In this document: piece by piece, positions 16,497-24,817 of the stretch
Numbering within the stretch: position 1 is the first letter of the stretch
Layout: each line of letters begins with the position of its first letter
Assembly: GCA_039045975.1 (NCBI GenBank)
Contig: JBCCJA010000008.1
Coordinates: 35,159 to 99,158 of the forward strand
Source of the DNA: JBCCJA01 sp039045975
GTDB lineage: Bacteria; Planctomycetota; Planctomycetia; Planctomycetales; Planctomycetaceae
Direction of reading: 5' to 3'
DNA: 64,000 nucleotides
Program-made: the position numbers and the translations under genes
The notes under the pieces: model-generated
What the model was told of the DNA's origin: nothing
The model's database searches: none
The model's input: only the letters and a program-made list of their open reading frames with translations

Positions 16497-18026
16497 ATGC
16501 CGTCGCTCGATCCCGACCGCCGCACCGACCGAGCGATCACGCTCGCGGAAGTCGGCCGGTTGATCGGCCGGCCCGATCTCTTCGCCGGCGACACGCGAAC
16601 GATCACCCACGCGACCGACGACTCGCGACGCGTCGGGCCCGGCGGCCTGTTCGTCGCGACGGACGGAAACCGGCTCGACGGGGCCGACTTCGCCGCCGAA
16701 GCCGTCGCCCGCGGGGCCGCGGCGGTCATCTCGCACAAGGCCATCGAGGTCGACGCCCCGACGGCCTTCGTCGACGACCCGCGGCCGGTCGCCTCGCTCG
16801 TCGAGGCCGCGATCGCCGGCCGACCCGACGACCGCGTCCGCGTCGCCGCCGTGACCGGGACCGACGGCAAGACGACGACCACCTGGCTGACACGCCATCT
16901 GCTCGGCACGGTCGGCCGCCGCTGCGGACTGGTCGGCACGATCGAGACCGACGACGGCACGGCGACGCGTCCGGCCGTCCTGACGACGCCGAAGGCCGAG
17001 ACCTTCTGGCCCCTGCTCGGCCGCATGGACGCCGCCGGCGTGCGGCACGCCGCCGTCGAATGCTCCAGCCAGGCGCTCGACCAACGACGTCTCGCCGGCC
17101 TGCGGATCGACGCCGCCGTCGTCACGAATCTGACGGCCGACCATCTCGACTATCACGGCTCCGTCGACGCCTACGCGGCCGCGAAGGCACGCCTGTTCGA
17201 AGGGCTCCGCCCCGGCGGCTGGGCCGTGCTGAACGCCGACGACCCGCGTTGCGACCGCTTCGCGGCGGCGGTCCCCGCCGGCCGTGCGGTCCTCCGGTTC
17301 GGCTTCGGGGAAGACGCCGATCTGGCCGCCCGCGACGTCCGTATCGACGGCGACGGGACTTCGTTCACGCTCGCTTTCGGTCGAGACAGGCGGGCCGTGA
17401 GGCTGTCGCTGCCCGGCCGGCATAACGTCGCGAACGCCCTCGCCGCGTTGGCCGTCGCGGCCCGCTTCGGCCTGAACCTCGACGAGATCGCCGCCGGTCT
17501 CGAAACCGCCGTCGCGCCGCCCGGTCGACTCGAACGGGTCGCGACCGAGCCCTGCGACGTGTTCGTCGATTACGCCCACACGCCGGCGGCGTTGTCGCAC
17601 GCGGTCGCGACGCTGCGGGAACATCTCGACGGCCGCCTGATCGTCGTCTGCGGCGCCGGCGGCGACCGCGACCCGTCCAAACGCCCCGGCCTCGGACAGG
17701 CCGCGTCGGCGGCCGATCTCGTCGTCGTCACTTCGGACAACCCGCGGACCGAGTCACCCGAGGCGATCATCCGTGACGTCGCCGCCGGCATCGGCGGCGG
17801 GGTCGAAATCCTCACGCTCGTCGACCGTGCCGCCGCGATCGACGCTGCCCTCGCCGCGGCCCGACCCGGCGACCGCGTGCTCGTCGCCGGCAAGGGCCAC
17901 GAACGTTTCCAAGACGTCGACACGCGGCGCGTCCCGTTCGACGACCGCGTCGTCGCCGCCGAACTCGCTGACCGATATCGCACTAATGCCGTATCCCGGC
18001 CGACCGAGGCCGCGGTCCCCGTCTGA
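16497..18026 (+). CDS. murE: UDP-MurNAc-L-Ala-D-Glu:meso-diaminopimelate ligase
   Basis: Cytoplasmic Mur ligase adding the third residue of the peptidoglycan stem peptide; 509 aa. The N-terminal UDP-binding domain has THATDDSRRVGPGGLFVA near 39-56. The ATP-binding loop is VTGTDGKTTTTW near 119-130, followed by ECSSQALDQRR and TNLTADHLDYHG. The C-terminal domain has TSDNPRTE, the DNPR signature of enzymes that use meso-diaminopimelate rather than lysine. ATG 16497 is the first good start. With mraY and murG downstream this is part of a division/cell-wall cluster. This is notable because planctomycetes were long thought to lack peptidoglycan. Confidence 0.94.
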   Translation: MPSLDPDRRTDRAITLAEVGRLIGRPDLFAGDTRTITHATDDSRRVGPGGLFVATDGNRLDGADFAAEAVARGAAAVISHKAIEVDAPTAFVDDPRPVASLVEAAIAGRPDDRVRVAAVTGTDGKTTTTWLTRHLLGTVGRRCGLVGTIETDDGTATRPAVLTTPKAETFWPLLGRMDAAGVRHAAVECSSQALDQRRLAGLRIDAAVVTNLTADHLDYHGSVDAYAAAKARLFEGLRPGGWAVLNADDPRCDRFAAAVPAGRAVLRFGFGEDADLAARDVRIDGDGTSFTLAFGRDRRAVRLSLPGRHNVANALAALAVAARFGLNLDEIAAGLETAVAPPGRLERVATEPCDVFVDYAHTPAALSHAVATLREHLDGRLIVVCGAGGDRDPSKRPGLGQAASAADLVVVTSDNPRTESPEAIIRDVAAGIGGGVEILTLVDRAAAIDAALAAARPGDRVLVAGKGHERFQDVDTRRVPFDDRVVAAELADRYRTNAVSRPTEAAVPV

Positions 18027-18427
18027 CACTTCCCGCCGGCGTCCTGCCGGCACCCTCGATACCGAAACCGACACCTCGAACACGGGACACGTGAGGCGGC
18101 TCGTCCAAGGACGGACCCACGGAGAACGGACTCTCCACCGCCTCACGTGCCCCGGCCTTTCCTCCCGGGCGTTCCGCCCGACCGACTTCCGAACCATCGA
18201 AACACACAAGGAACTGCGGACGGTCCGTACGGGCCCGCCGAGTTGCGGGATTCGTCGGGACGGCCGGGGAGACCCGGTCGGGAGCAACAAGACGCGTCGT
18301 CACGGTGATCTCTTAGGGTCGATCACTCCGGCACGTCGCTCCGCGGACGGACCGTCGTGCCGGGCGTCGGGGAGCGGGTCCCCGACGCCCGGAGATTTTT
18401 CCGTCGCTTAATCTTGGGCGAGGCGCC
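18027..18427. other. Structured spacer between murE and mraY
   Basis: 400 bases with no plausible gene but much secondary structure: a 12-bp inverted repeat with CACGTGAGGCGG at 18088-18099 and CCGCCTCACGTG at 18138-18149, a CGTCC-AA-GGACG hairpin inside its loop, several ACGGTCCGT/ACGGACCGT dyads, and finally a strong terminator at 18360-18400. It could be an attenuating leader for mraY-murG or an independent small RNA. Confidence 0.5.
18360..18400 (+). terminator. Strong rho-independent terminator inside the mur cluster
   Basis: Perfect 14-bp stem CCGGGCGTCGGGGA (18360-18373) and TCCCCGACGCCCGG (18379-18392), loop GCGGG, then AGA and five T residues. It lies only 28 bases before the mraY start, which suggests attenuation or separate transcription of mraY. 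Confidence 0.88.
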
Positions 18428-19405
18428 GTGGGCGGGCCGGAGGGAATCGCCGACCTGTGGGCCGCCGCCGCGGCGGCCGTCACGGCCTGCCTCGCCGTGA
18501 CGGCGTTCGCGCCGCCCTTCCTGACCGTCGTCGGCCGCCGGTGCGGCGAGAAGATCAAATCGGCCTCGGTCCGCCTGGACACGTTGCAGCGTGCGAAGGC
18601 GGAAACGCCGACGATGGGCGGCCTCATCGTCGTCGCCGGCGTGACGCTCGCCGCCGTCGTCTGGGGCGACGTCGGATCGGTTGCGGTCCGGGCGACGCTG
18701 CTCGCCTTCGTCGGCTTCGCGGCGATCGGCGCCTGCGACGACGTGATCAAGCTGCGGTCGTCGCGTCGCGGGCTGTCGCCGCGGCAGAAGTCACTGATGC
18801 AAGCCGGCGTCGCGGTCGCGGTCGTCGTCCCGATCGTCGGGGGGCCGGCCGACGCGACCGCGTCCGCGTGGTGCCTGCATTTCGCCTGGGTCGCGTGGGG
18901 CGTGTTCGTCGTCGTCGGGTCGTCGAACGGGGTGAATCTGACCGACGGGATGGACGGGCTAGCGGGCGGGTGTGCGGTCACGGCGGCGACCGGCCTGACG
19001 TTCGCGATCGCGTCGGCGGGCGGGGAGTCGGGCGAAGTCGCGGTTGTGACGGCGGCACTCGCCGGCGGGCTACTTGGTTTCCTGCGGTTCAACCGGTTTC
19101 CCGCGCGGGTCTTCATGGGCGACACCGGGGCGCTCGCGGTCGGCGGGGCGATCGGCACCGCCGCGGTCGCGACCCGCTGCGAGTGGCTGCTCGCGGTCTG
19201 CGGCGGGGTGTTCGTCGTCGAAACGTTGAGCGTCATCGCACAGGTCGCCGGCCGCGACCTGTTCGGCCGCAAGCCGCTGCTGTGCAGTCCGCTGCATAAC
19301 CACTTCCTGTTCGCCGGCGTCGCCGAGCCCCGGATCGTCGCCCGCTTCTGGGCCGCGTCGGCCGCCCTGACGACGACCGCCCTCGCCGTCCTCCGCTTCG
19401 TGTGA
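18428..19405 (+). CDS. mraY: Phospho-N-acetylmuramoyl-pentapeptide transferase
   Basis: Integral membrane enzyme that transfers phospho-MurNAc-pentapeptide to undecaprenyl phosphate, giving lipid I. 325 aa, with roughly ten hydrophobic segments. Signature loops are PTMGGLIVV near 60, GACDDVIKLR near 100 (DD catalytic pair), NLTDGMDGLAGG near 177, FMGDTGAL near 231, and HNHFLF near 290. The start is GTG 18428, placed by the alignment of the first transmembrane helix. A missing long N-terminal extension is normal for short MraY proteins. Followed by murG. Confidence 0.93.
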   Translation: MGGPEGIADLWAAAAAAVTACLAVTAFAPPFLTVVGRRCGEKIKSASVRLDTLQRAKAETPTMGGLIVVAGVTLAAVVWGDVGSVAVRATLLAFVGFAAIGACDDVIKLRSSRRGLSPRQKSLMQAGVAVAVVVPIVGGPADATASAWCLHFAWVAWGVFVVVGSSNGVNLTDGMDGLAGGCAVTAATGLTFAIASAGGESGEVAVVTAALAGGLLGFLRFNRFPARVFMGDTGALAVGGAIGTAAVATRCEWLLAVCGGVFVVETLSVIAQVAGRDLFGRKPLLCSPLHNHFLFAGVAEPRIVARFWAASAALTTTALAVLRFV

Positions 19406-19420
19406 GTCCCGGAGGCGGTC

Positions 19421-19566
19421 CACCAGCCTTGCCGCGTCAGCGGCGAGGGACATATCAGTCGGCCTGCTTCGAATGACGTGCCGGTCGACATCGACGACGC
19501 TCGGAGACCCGGGCGACGGCCGGCCCAACGCTGCGTTCCCTCGCCGCTGACGCGGCAAGGCTGGTG
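19421..19566. repeat. Perfect 30-bp inverted repeat pair with TGAC-loop hairpins (REP-like)
   Basis: Arms 19421-19450 and 19537-19566 are exact reverse complements with 86 bases between. Each arm holds its own small hairpin, GCCGC-TGAC-GCGGC in the right arm, followed by AAGGCTGGTG. The right arm ends just before murG, and its AAGG at 19557-19560 is the only Shine-Dalgarno-like sequence for the chosen start. Confidence 0.88.
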
Positions 19567-19572
19567 TTTGCC

Positions 19573-20634
19573 GTGCAACCGATACGTCCGACCTACTTGT
19601 TCGCCGGCGGCGGCAGCGGCGGGCACGTCGCCCCGGGGCTGGCCGTCGCGGACGAGATCGTCCGTCGCCGGCCCGACGCCCGGATCGTCTTCGCCGGGTC
19701 GACCCGGCCGGTCGAGCGGTCCCTGCTCGCGGAGACGCCATACGAGCACGTCGCCGTCGTCGGCGAGTCTTCGCGGACGATCCGCATGCCGGTTGCGACG
19801 CTGCGGGCGGCGGCGATGCTTCATGACCTCAAACCGGCCCACGTCATCGGCCTCGGCGGGTGGCCGAGCGTGCCGACCGTCCTCGCCGCGACCTTCCGAC
19901 GCCTGCCCGTCACACTCCTGGAACAGAACGTCGTCGCGGGCCGCGCGACCGAGTGGCTGGCCCGCCTCGGCCATCCGGTCTGCGGCGCTTTCGAAAAGAC
20001 AGGCGACCGACTCCGCCCCGAACGCTTCTTCGCGACCGGTAACCCCGTCCGGCCGCTTCGATGGAGGTCGCGAGTATCGGGCCGGCACGTGCTCGTACTC
20101 GGCGGTTCGCAGGGGGCCCACGGCCTGAATCGTGTCACGCTCGAGGCGATGACGCGGATCACGCCCGACTTGCGGTCGACGTTGCGGGTGACGCATCAGA
20201 CCGGCCGACGCGACGCCGCCGTCGTCGCGGCCCGCTACGCCGCGTTGGGCGTCGACGCCGAAGTTGCCCCGTTCTTCGATGACATGCCCGCCCGCTACGC
20301 CGACGCGTCCGTGTGCGTCACGCGGGCCGGCGGGACGACGCTCGCCGAACTCGCGGCCGCACGGCTCGCGGCCGTCTGCGTGCCTTACCCCGATTCAGTG
20401 CGTGACCATCAGCTCGAAAATGCACGGCATTTCGCACGACATGGGGCCGCGGTCGTCGTCGAGGAAAGCCGACGCGACGCCGCCTCCCTGGCGGTCCACC
20501 TGACGCGGCTGCTTCGGCACGAGGCCGCCCGGCTCGAAATGGCCGACGCGGCCGCCCGCTTGCACCGGCCCGACGCCGCCGCGGCGGTCGTCGATCGGCT
20601 CGGGATCGCCGACCCGATCGTCGTCGCGGCCTGA
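19573..20634 (+). CDS. murG: Undecaprenyl-PP-MurNAc-pentapeptide GlcNAc transferase
   Basis: Membrane-associated GT-B glycosyltransferase that turns lipid I into lipid II; 353 aa. The N-terminal phosphate-binding loop is FAGGGSGGHVAPGLA near 12-24, the acceptor side has GLGGWPSVP near 90, and the second loop is VLGGSQGAHGLN near 175. The donor-binding region has FFDDMPARYADASVCVTRAGGTTLAEL near 230-260, followed by PYPDSVRDHQLENA. GTG 19573 is preferred over the in-frame GTG 19564 because 19564 lies only 3 bases from AAGG and inside the inverted repeat. In the murE-mraY-murG cluster. Confidence 0.92.
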   Translation: MQPIRPTYLFAGGGSGGHVAPGLAVADEIVRRRPDARIVFAGSTRPVERSLLAETPYEHVAVVGESSRTIRMPVATLRAAAMLHDLKPAHVIGLGGWPSVPTVLAATFRRLPVTLLEQNVVAGRATEWLARLGHPVCGAFEKTGDRLRPERFFATGNPVRPLRWRSRVSGRHVLVLGGSQGAHGLNRVTLEAMTRITPDLRSTLRVTHQTGRRDAAVVAARYAALGVDAEVAPFFDDMPARYADASVCVTRAGGTTLAELAAARLAAVCVPYPDSVRDHQLENARHFARHGAAVVVEESRRDAASLAVHLTRLLRHEAARLEMADAAARLHRPDAAAAVVDRLGIADPIVVAA

Positions 20635-20679
20635 CGCCCGGCACTTCACCGCGTGTCTCACGGGCCGTATCGTGCCGGC

Positions 20680-20973
20680 ATGGAACCGCGAACGAACCCG
20701 CCCCGGCCGCCCTATCGCTTCAACCTGAAGCGGTTCCTCATTTGGCTGCCCGGCTATTTGGTCATCGCCGGCGCGATGTATCTGGCGATCATTCTCGTGC
20801 TCGTCGGGCCGCTGTATTGGACCGTCTACGAGGCGTATCAGTTCGGTGACGGCAACGGGCTCGTGCGGGCGTACTTCGCGCCGCTCGTCATCGCCTGCCA
20901 GTACTCCGACACGGTCAGCGGGCTCGTCGATTGGTACGTCGGCCTATGGGTTTATGAGCCGGAGTGGGCTTGA
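20680..20973 (+). CDS. Small membrane protein, unknown function
   Basis: 97 aa. An N-terminal Pro/Arg-rich stretch precedes one long hydrophobic segment (FLIWLPGYLVIAGAMYLAII continuing VLVGPLYW). The rest is a Trp/Tyr-rich tail ending VDWYVGLWVYEPEWA. ATG 20680 is chosen over an in-frame GTG at 20653 that would add nine residues. It follows murG by 45 bp and could be in the same transcript. I do not recognise the family. Confidence 0.65.
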   Translation: MEPRTNPPRPPYRFNLKRFLIWLPGYLVIAGAMYLAIILVLVGPLYWTVYEAYQFGDGNGLVRAYFAPLVIACQYSDTVSGLVDWYVGLWVYEPEWA

Positions 20974-21130
20974 GGGAGTCTCGGAAGTCTCCTTCTCGCC
21001 AGGAGAGAAGGGTCCCGCAGGGCCGATCAAGGCGCTCGGCCGGTCGAGCAGCCCGCGGTCATGAGCCGAAGCCGCCGCCCCGGCCCCCTCACCCCGGCCC
21101 TCTCCCCCGACGCGGGGGAGAGGGGGAAAA
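20974..21130. repeat. Convergent spacer with two palindromes
   Basis: Two hairpins lie between the convergent genes: CCTTCTC-GCCAGGA-GAGAAGG at 20991-21011, and an 11-bp perfect stem CCCTCTCCCCC (21098-21108) with GGGGGAGAGGG (21114-21124). The second belongs to the kind of CTCACCCCGGCCCTCTC repeat found widely in bacterial genomes. Neither has a T-tract, though both could stall transcription from either side. Confidence 0.7.
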
Positions 21131-23242
21131 TCAGCGGTTCCGCGACGGCCGCGGGGGCCGGCCCCGTTTGCCGCCGTCCGACTTCGCCGGGTCGCCCTGA
21201 CGCCGACGGCCGCGGCGTTTGCCCTTGTTGCCGCGTTCGCTCCGCGGCTTGGAGGCTTCGAGCGGCTCGCCGATCTTGTCTTTGAGTTTGTCGATCTGGT
21301 CGCGGAGGTCGGCGGCTTTCTCGAACTGCAACTCCTCGGCGGCGGCGAGCATCTCTTTTTCGAGTTCGGTTAAATATTCCTGCGTCACGAACTGCGACTC
21401 TTCGACGGCACCGACCGCCTCGCGGACCGTCTTGCGGGCCTTGGCCTCTTCCTCGATGCCGCGGCGGATCGCCTTCTTGATCGTCACCGGCGTGATGCCG
21501 TGCTCTTTATTGAAAGACATCTGCAGTTCTCGACGGCGGTTCGTCTCTTCGATCGCGTTCGCCATGCTCTCCGTGACGGTGTCGGCGTAGAGGATGACCT
21601 CGGCGTTCTGGTTCCTGGCCGACCGGCCGATCGTCTGCACGAGGCTCGTCTCGCTTCTTAAAAATCCTTCCTTGTCGGCGTCGAGGATCGCGACGAGGGA
21701 GACCTCCGGCAGGTCGAGCCCTTCCCGCAGCAGGTTCACGCCGACGACTGCCTCGTACTTGCCCTCGCGGAGTTCGCGGAGGACTTCCACGCGTTCGAAG
21801 GCGTTTAATTCCGAGTGCAGCCACTCCGCCCGCAGGCCCGCCTCACGGATATAGGCGGTCAGGTCTTCGGCGAGCCGTTTCGTCAGCGTCGTGATGAGAA
21901 CCCGCTCGTCCCGTGCCGACCGTTTCTTAATCTCTTCGAGCAGGTGCGGGACCTGCCCGCGGGCCGGGACGACGTGGATGAGCGGGTCGACGAGCCCGGT
22001 CGGGCGGATGACCTGCTCGACCACCTCGCCGCCCGAGCGCTCCAATTCCCAGTCGTCGGGCGTGGCGGAGACGAACACGGTCTGCCCGCGTCGCTGCTCG
22101 AATTCCTCGAATTTGAGCGGGCGGTTGTCGATCGCCATCGGCAGGCGGAAGCCGTGCTCGACGAGCGTCTTTTTACGGGCGTAGTCGCCGGCGTACATCG
22201 CCCGCACCTGCGGCACGGTCGCGTGCGATTCGTCGATGATCGTCAGGAAATCGTTCGGGAAGAAGTCGAGCAGGGTGTAGGGCGGCTCGCCCGGCTGACG
22301 TCCGGCGAGGGCCCGGCTGTAGTTCTCGATGCCGGGACAGAAGCCGACCTCGGCGAGCAGTTCGAGGTCGTACTTCGTCCGGGCGGCGAGCCGTTGGGCT
22401 TCCAGCAGTTTTCCTTCCTTCTCGAAGGACGCCAGAGAGGTCTGTAATTCCTCGCGGATCTCGTCGAGGGCGGCCGCGACGCGGTCTTTGGGCAGCACGT
22501 AGTGTTTCGCCGGGTAAATAAAGATTTCGTCGAGCGGCTGGACGACCTCGCCCGAGGTCGGGTTGATGATCGCCAGCGACTCGACCTCGTCACCCCACAG
22601 TTCGACGCGGAAGGCGAATTCTTCGTAGGCCGGCCATATTTCGAGTACGTCGCCGCGGACACGGAACGTCGCACGGGCGAGGTCGAAGTCCTTGCGTTCG
22701 TACTGGATCGAGATGAGTTGTTTTAAGAAATCGTCCCGGTCGATCTCGCCGCCGCGGCGGACCGGGACCATCATTTCGAGATAGTCTTTCGGCGAGCCGA
22801 GGCCGTAGATGCAACTCACCGAGGCGACGACGACGACGTCCCGCCGGCTGACGAGTTGGCTGGTCGCCTGCAGCCGGAGGCGGTCGATCTCTTCGTTGAT
22901 CGACGCGTCTTTCTCGATGTAGATGTCCCGCTGGGGGATGTACGCCTCCGGCTGGTAGTAGTCGTAATAACTGACGAAATAAGAGACCGCGTTGTGCGGC
23001 AAGAACTCTTTGAGTTCGCCGTACAGCTGGGCCGCGAGCGTTTTATTGTGCGACAGCACGAGCGTCGGCCGGGCGAGTTGCTCGATGACGTTCGCCATCG
23101 TGAACGTCTTGCCGGATCCCGTGACGCCGAGCAGTACCTGGTCGCGTTTTCCGTCGCGGATCCCGCGGACGAGGGCGTCGATCGCGGTCGGCTGGTCGCC
23201 GCCCGGTGCGAATTCGCTGACGACTTGAAACGTCTGGCCCAT
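21131..23242 (-). CDS. uvrB: Excinuclease ABC subunit B
   Basis: Helicase-like damage-verification subunit of nucleotide excision repair; 703 aa. Walker A GVTGSGKTFTMANV is near 39-52, the beta-hairpin region follows YFVSYYDYYQPEAYIPQRD near 92, Walker B is TIIDESHATVPQ near 338, and the C-terminal helicase motifs include EGLDLPEVSLVAILDADKEG and QTIGRSARN. A UVR domain (LTELEKEMLAAAEELQFEKA) is at about 615-650, followed by a Lys/Arg-rich tail of about 35 residues that is unusual. ATG 23242 matches the family start MGQTFQVVSEFAPGGDQP. It follows scpA by 35 bp. Confidence 0.95.
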   Translation of the reverse strand: MGQTFQVVSEFAPGGDQPTAIDALVRGIRDGKRDQVLLGVTGSGKTFTMANVIEQLARPTLVLSHNKTLAAQLYGELKEFLPHNAVSYFVSYYDYYQPEAYIPQRDIYIEKDASINEEIDRLRLQATSQLVSRRDVVVVASVSCIYGLGSPKDYLEMMVPVRRGGEIDRDDFLKQLISIQYERKDFDLARATFRVRGDVLEIWPAYEEFAFRVELWGDEVESLAIINPTSGEVVQPLDEIFIYPAKHYVLPKDRVAAALDEIREELQTSLASFEKEGKLLEAQRLAARTKYDLELLAEVGFCPGIENYSRALAGRQPGEPPYTLLDFFPNDFLTIIDESHATVPQVRAMYAGDYARKKTLVEHGFRLPMAIDNRPLKFEEFEQRRGQTVFVSATPDDWELERSGGEVVEQVIRPTGLVDPLIHVVPARGQVPHLLEEIKKRSARDERVLITTLTKRLAEDLTAYIREAGLRAEWLHSELNAFERVEVLRELREGKYEAVVGVNLLREGLDLPEVSLVAILDADKEGFLRSETSLVQTIGRSARNQNAEVILYADTVTESMANAIEETNRRRELQMSFNKEHGITPVTIKKAIRRGIEEEAKARKTVREAVGAVEESQFVTQEYLTELEKEMLAAAEELQFEKAADLRDQIDKLKDKIGEPLEASKPRSERGNKGKRRGRRRQGDPAKSDGGKRGRPPRPSRNR

Positions 23243-23277
23243 CGACCGCTCCCGTCCCGCTGAAGGCACCGGGGAGT

Positions 23278-24054
23278 TTAGGCGGCCGGGGCGATCGACG
23301 CCTCGTCGGCGGGCGGGAGGACCTCGATGTCGGCGGCGTCGCCGGTCTGGACGACCCGGAACCGGTGGTGGCGGACGAGTTCGAGGACGGCGAGAAAGGT
23401 CGCGATCAGCCGTTCCCGCGAGGCGGCGGCCCCGACGAACTCGCCGAGGGTGACCGGCCCCCGGGCCCGCACCCGGTGTCCGAGGTCGCGGACGACGTCG
23501 GCGACCGGGACGGCGTCGCGACGGACCGCCCCGGCGGCCGCCGCGGTCTCCGGCGGCGGCGTGGCACGCACGTACGCGGCGACTAGGTCCCAGACCTCAA
23601 GGCCGCGGACCCTGTCCGCGGCCGGGGTCGCGATCTCGGGCCGGTCGGAAGCCCGACGGACGAAGGTGCGGGACGCGTCGTCGGCGGCGGCGGCGAGAAA
23701 CTCGCCCGTCGCTCGCAGGCGGCGGTACAGCAGCAAACGCTCGACGAGGGCGGCGTCGACCGGCTCGTCCGAGCCGGGCAAGTCGTCGTCTTCGACGGCG
23801 TCCCCGTCATTTTCGGGTCGGTCGCGGCGTATGGCGGCGTCGGCTTTCAGGTCGAGCAACGCCCCGAAGGCACGGATCGCGACGGCCGCATCGTCGAGGT
23901 CGCCGGCGTTCCCGGCGACGTGCCCGTCGAGCTGGCCGACGGCGGTCGCGAGCGGCGTGGTCGCGACGTCGACTTCGGCCCGTCTGGCGACCTGCAGCAG
24001 CAAGTCGGCCGGGCCGAAGAACGTGTCGAGGTCGGCTTTGAAGGGCCTGGACAT
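23278..24054 (-). CDS. scpA: Segregation and condensation protein A-like (kleisin)
   Basis: 258 aa. ScpA bridges the SMC dimer with ScpB in chromosome condensation. The N-terminus FFGPADLLLQVARRAEVDVATTP matches the family pattern FxGPLDLLLxLI, and LDDAAVAIRAFGALLDLKA corresponds to the helix leading to the IKS motif. The C-terminal winged-helix region has VTLGEFVGAAASRERLIATFLAVLELVRHH. The middle is acidic and diverged. It lies between tsaE and uvrB on the same strand. The call rests on the two ends; the centre would not identify it. Confidence 0.78.
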   Translation of the reverse strand: MSRPFKADLDTFFGPADLLLQVARRAEVDVATTPLATAVGQLDGHVAGNAGDLDDAAVAIRAFGALLDLKADAAIRRDRPENDGDAVEDDDLPGSDEPVDAALVERLLLYRRLRATGEFLAAAADDASRTFVRRASDRPEIATPAADRVRGLEVWDLVAAYVRATPPPETAAAAGAVRRDAVPVADVVRDLGHRVRARGPVTLGEFVGAAASRERLIATFLAVLELVRHHRFRVVQTGDAADIEVLPPADEASIAPAA

Positions 24055-24115
24055 TGTGGCTCGTGACTCGGGTCGCGGTCCGGACGGTAGGTTTTCGCCG
24101 CGATGACGCGAAGTC

Positions 24116-24511
24116 CTAAGCCTCCGGGACGGCGGCGACGATCGCGGCGGCCAGGGCGGCGGACCGCGGCCCGCCGACGCCGAGCGTCAGTCGGCGCGAA
24201 GTCTCGCCCGTCGGCTCGAGCCGGAGGTGCAGACGGTCGTCCGGCAAGACTTCGGCTACGCGTTCGGCCCACTCGATCAGCACGGCCGAAGGTCCGGCGA
24301 AGAATTCGTCCGCGCCGATCGCCAGGAATTCCTCGGGGTCGGCGAGGCGATAGGCGTCGCAGTGGATCAGCGGGATGCGGCTGGAAGGGTATTCCCGGGC
24401 GAGCACGAAGGTCGGGCTGCCGAAGTCGGCCAGGTCGCCGCCGAGTGCCTCGACCAAGGCCCGCGCGAACGTCGTCTTGCCGGCACCGAGGGGCCCGTCG
24501 AGGGCGATCAC
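24116..24511 (-). CDS. tsaE: tRNA threonylcarbamoyladenosine biosynthesis ATPase TsaE
   Basis: 131 aa from GTG 24511. TsaE works with TsaB and TsaD in making t6A37 of ANN-decoding tRNAs. Walker A is GPLGAGKTTFAR at 6-17, followed by GSPTFVLAREY (the switch region), HCDAYRLADPEEF and LIEWAERV. In-frame sequence upstream (to 24628, after a TGA) continues the family N-terminus, reading NPDTTRRLASAVAAALCPGD before GTG, yet has no ATG, GTG or TTG. The true start may therefore be the ATT at 24628 or another non-standard codon, or a base is missing. Upstream of scpA. Confidence 0.85.
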   Translation of the reverse strand: MIALDGPLGAGKTTFARALVEALGGDLADFGSPTFVLAREYPSSRIPLIHCDAYRLADPEEFLAIGADEFFAGPSAVLIEWAERVAEVLPDDRLHLRLEPTGETSRRLTLGVGGPRSAALAAAIVAAVPEA

Positions 24512-24817
24512 GTCACCCGGGCAGAGCGCGGCGGCGACCGCAGACGCGAGCCGCCGCGTCGTGTCGGGGTTCGGAAGCCGGCGGGGTGTGAACTTTGTCG
24601 ATTCCGTGGGTCTGTTCCCGGAGTGAATCGGCGATCAGCAACCACTTATCAACAAGATTTGGGGGTCGCGATGTCAACTCTGTCAAAATGTGCGATTTTC
24701 TGGCATCGGTGAGCGCGCTAGCTATGTTCCTGCCGCATCAGACGTATGCGGCCGCTGTTCGGCGGCTGGCTTCCCCCAGCGACACAAGATGTGTCACTTC
24801 AGCCAAGGAAGGCACTC

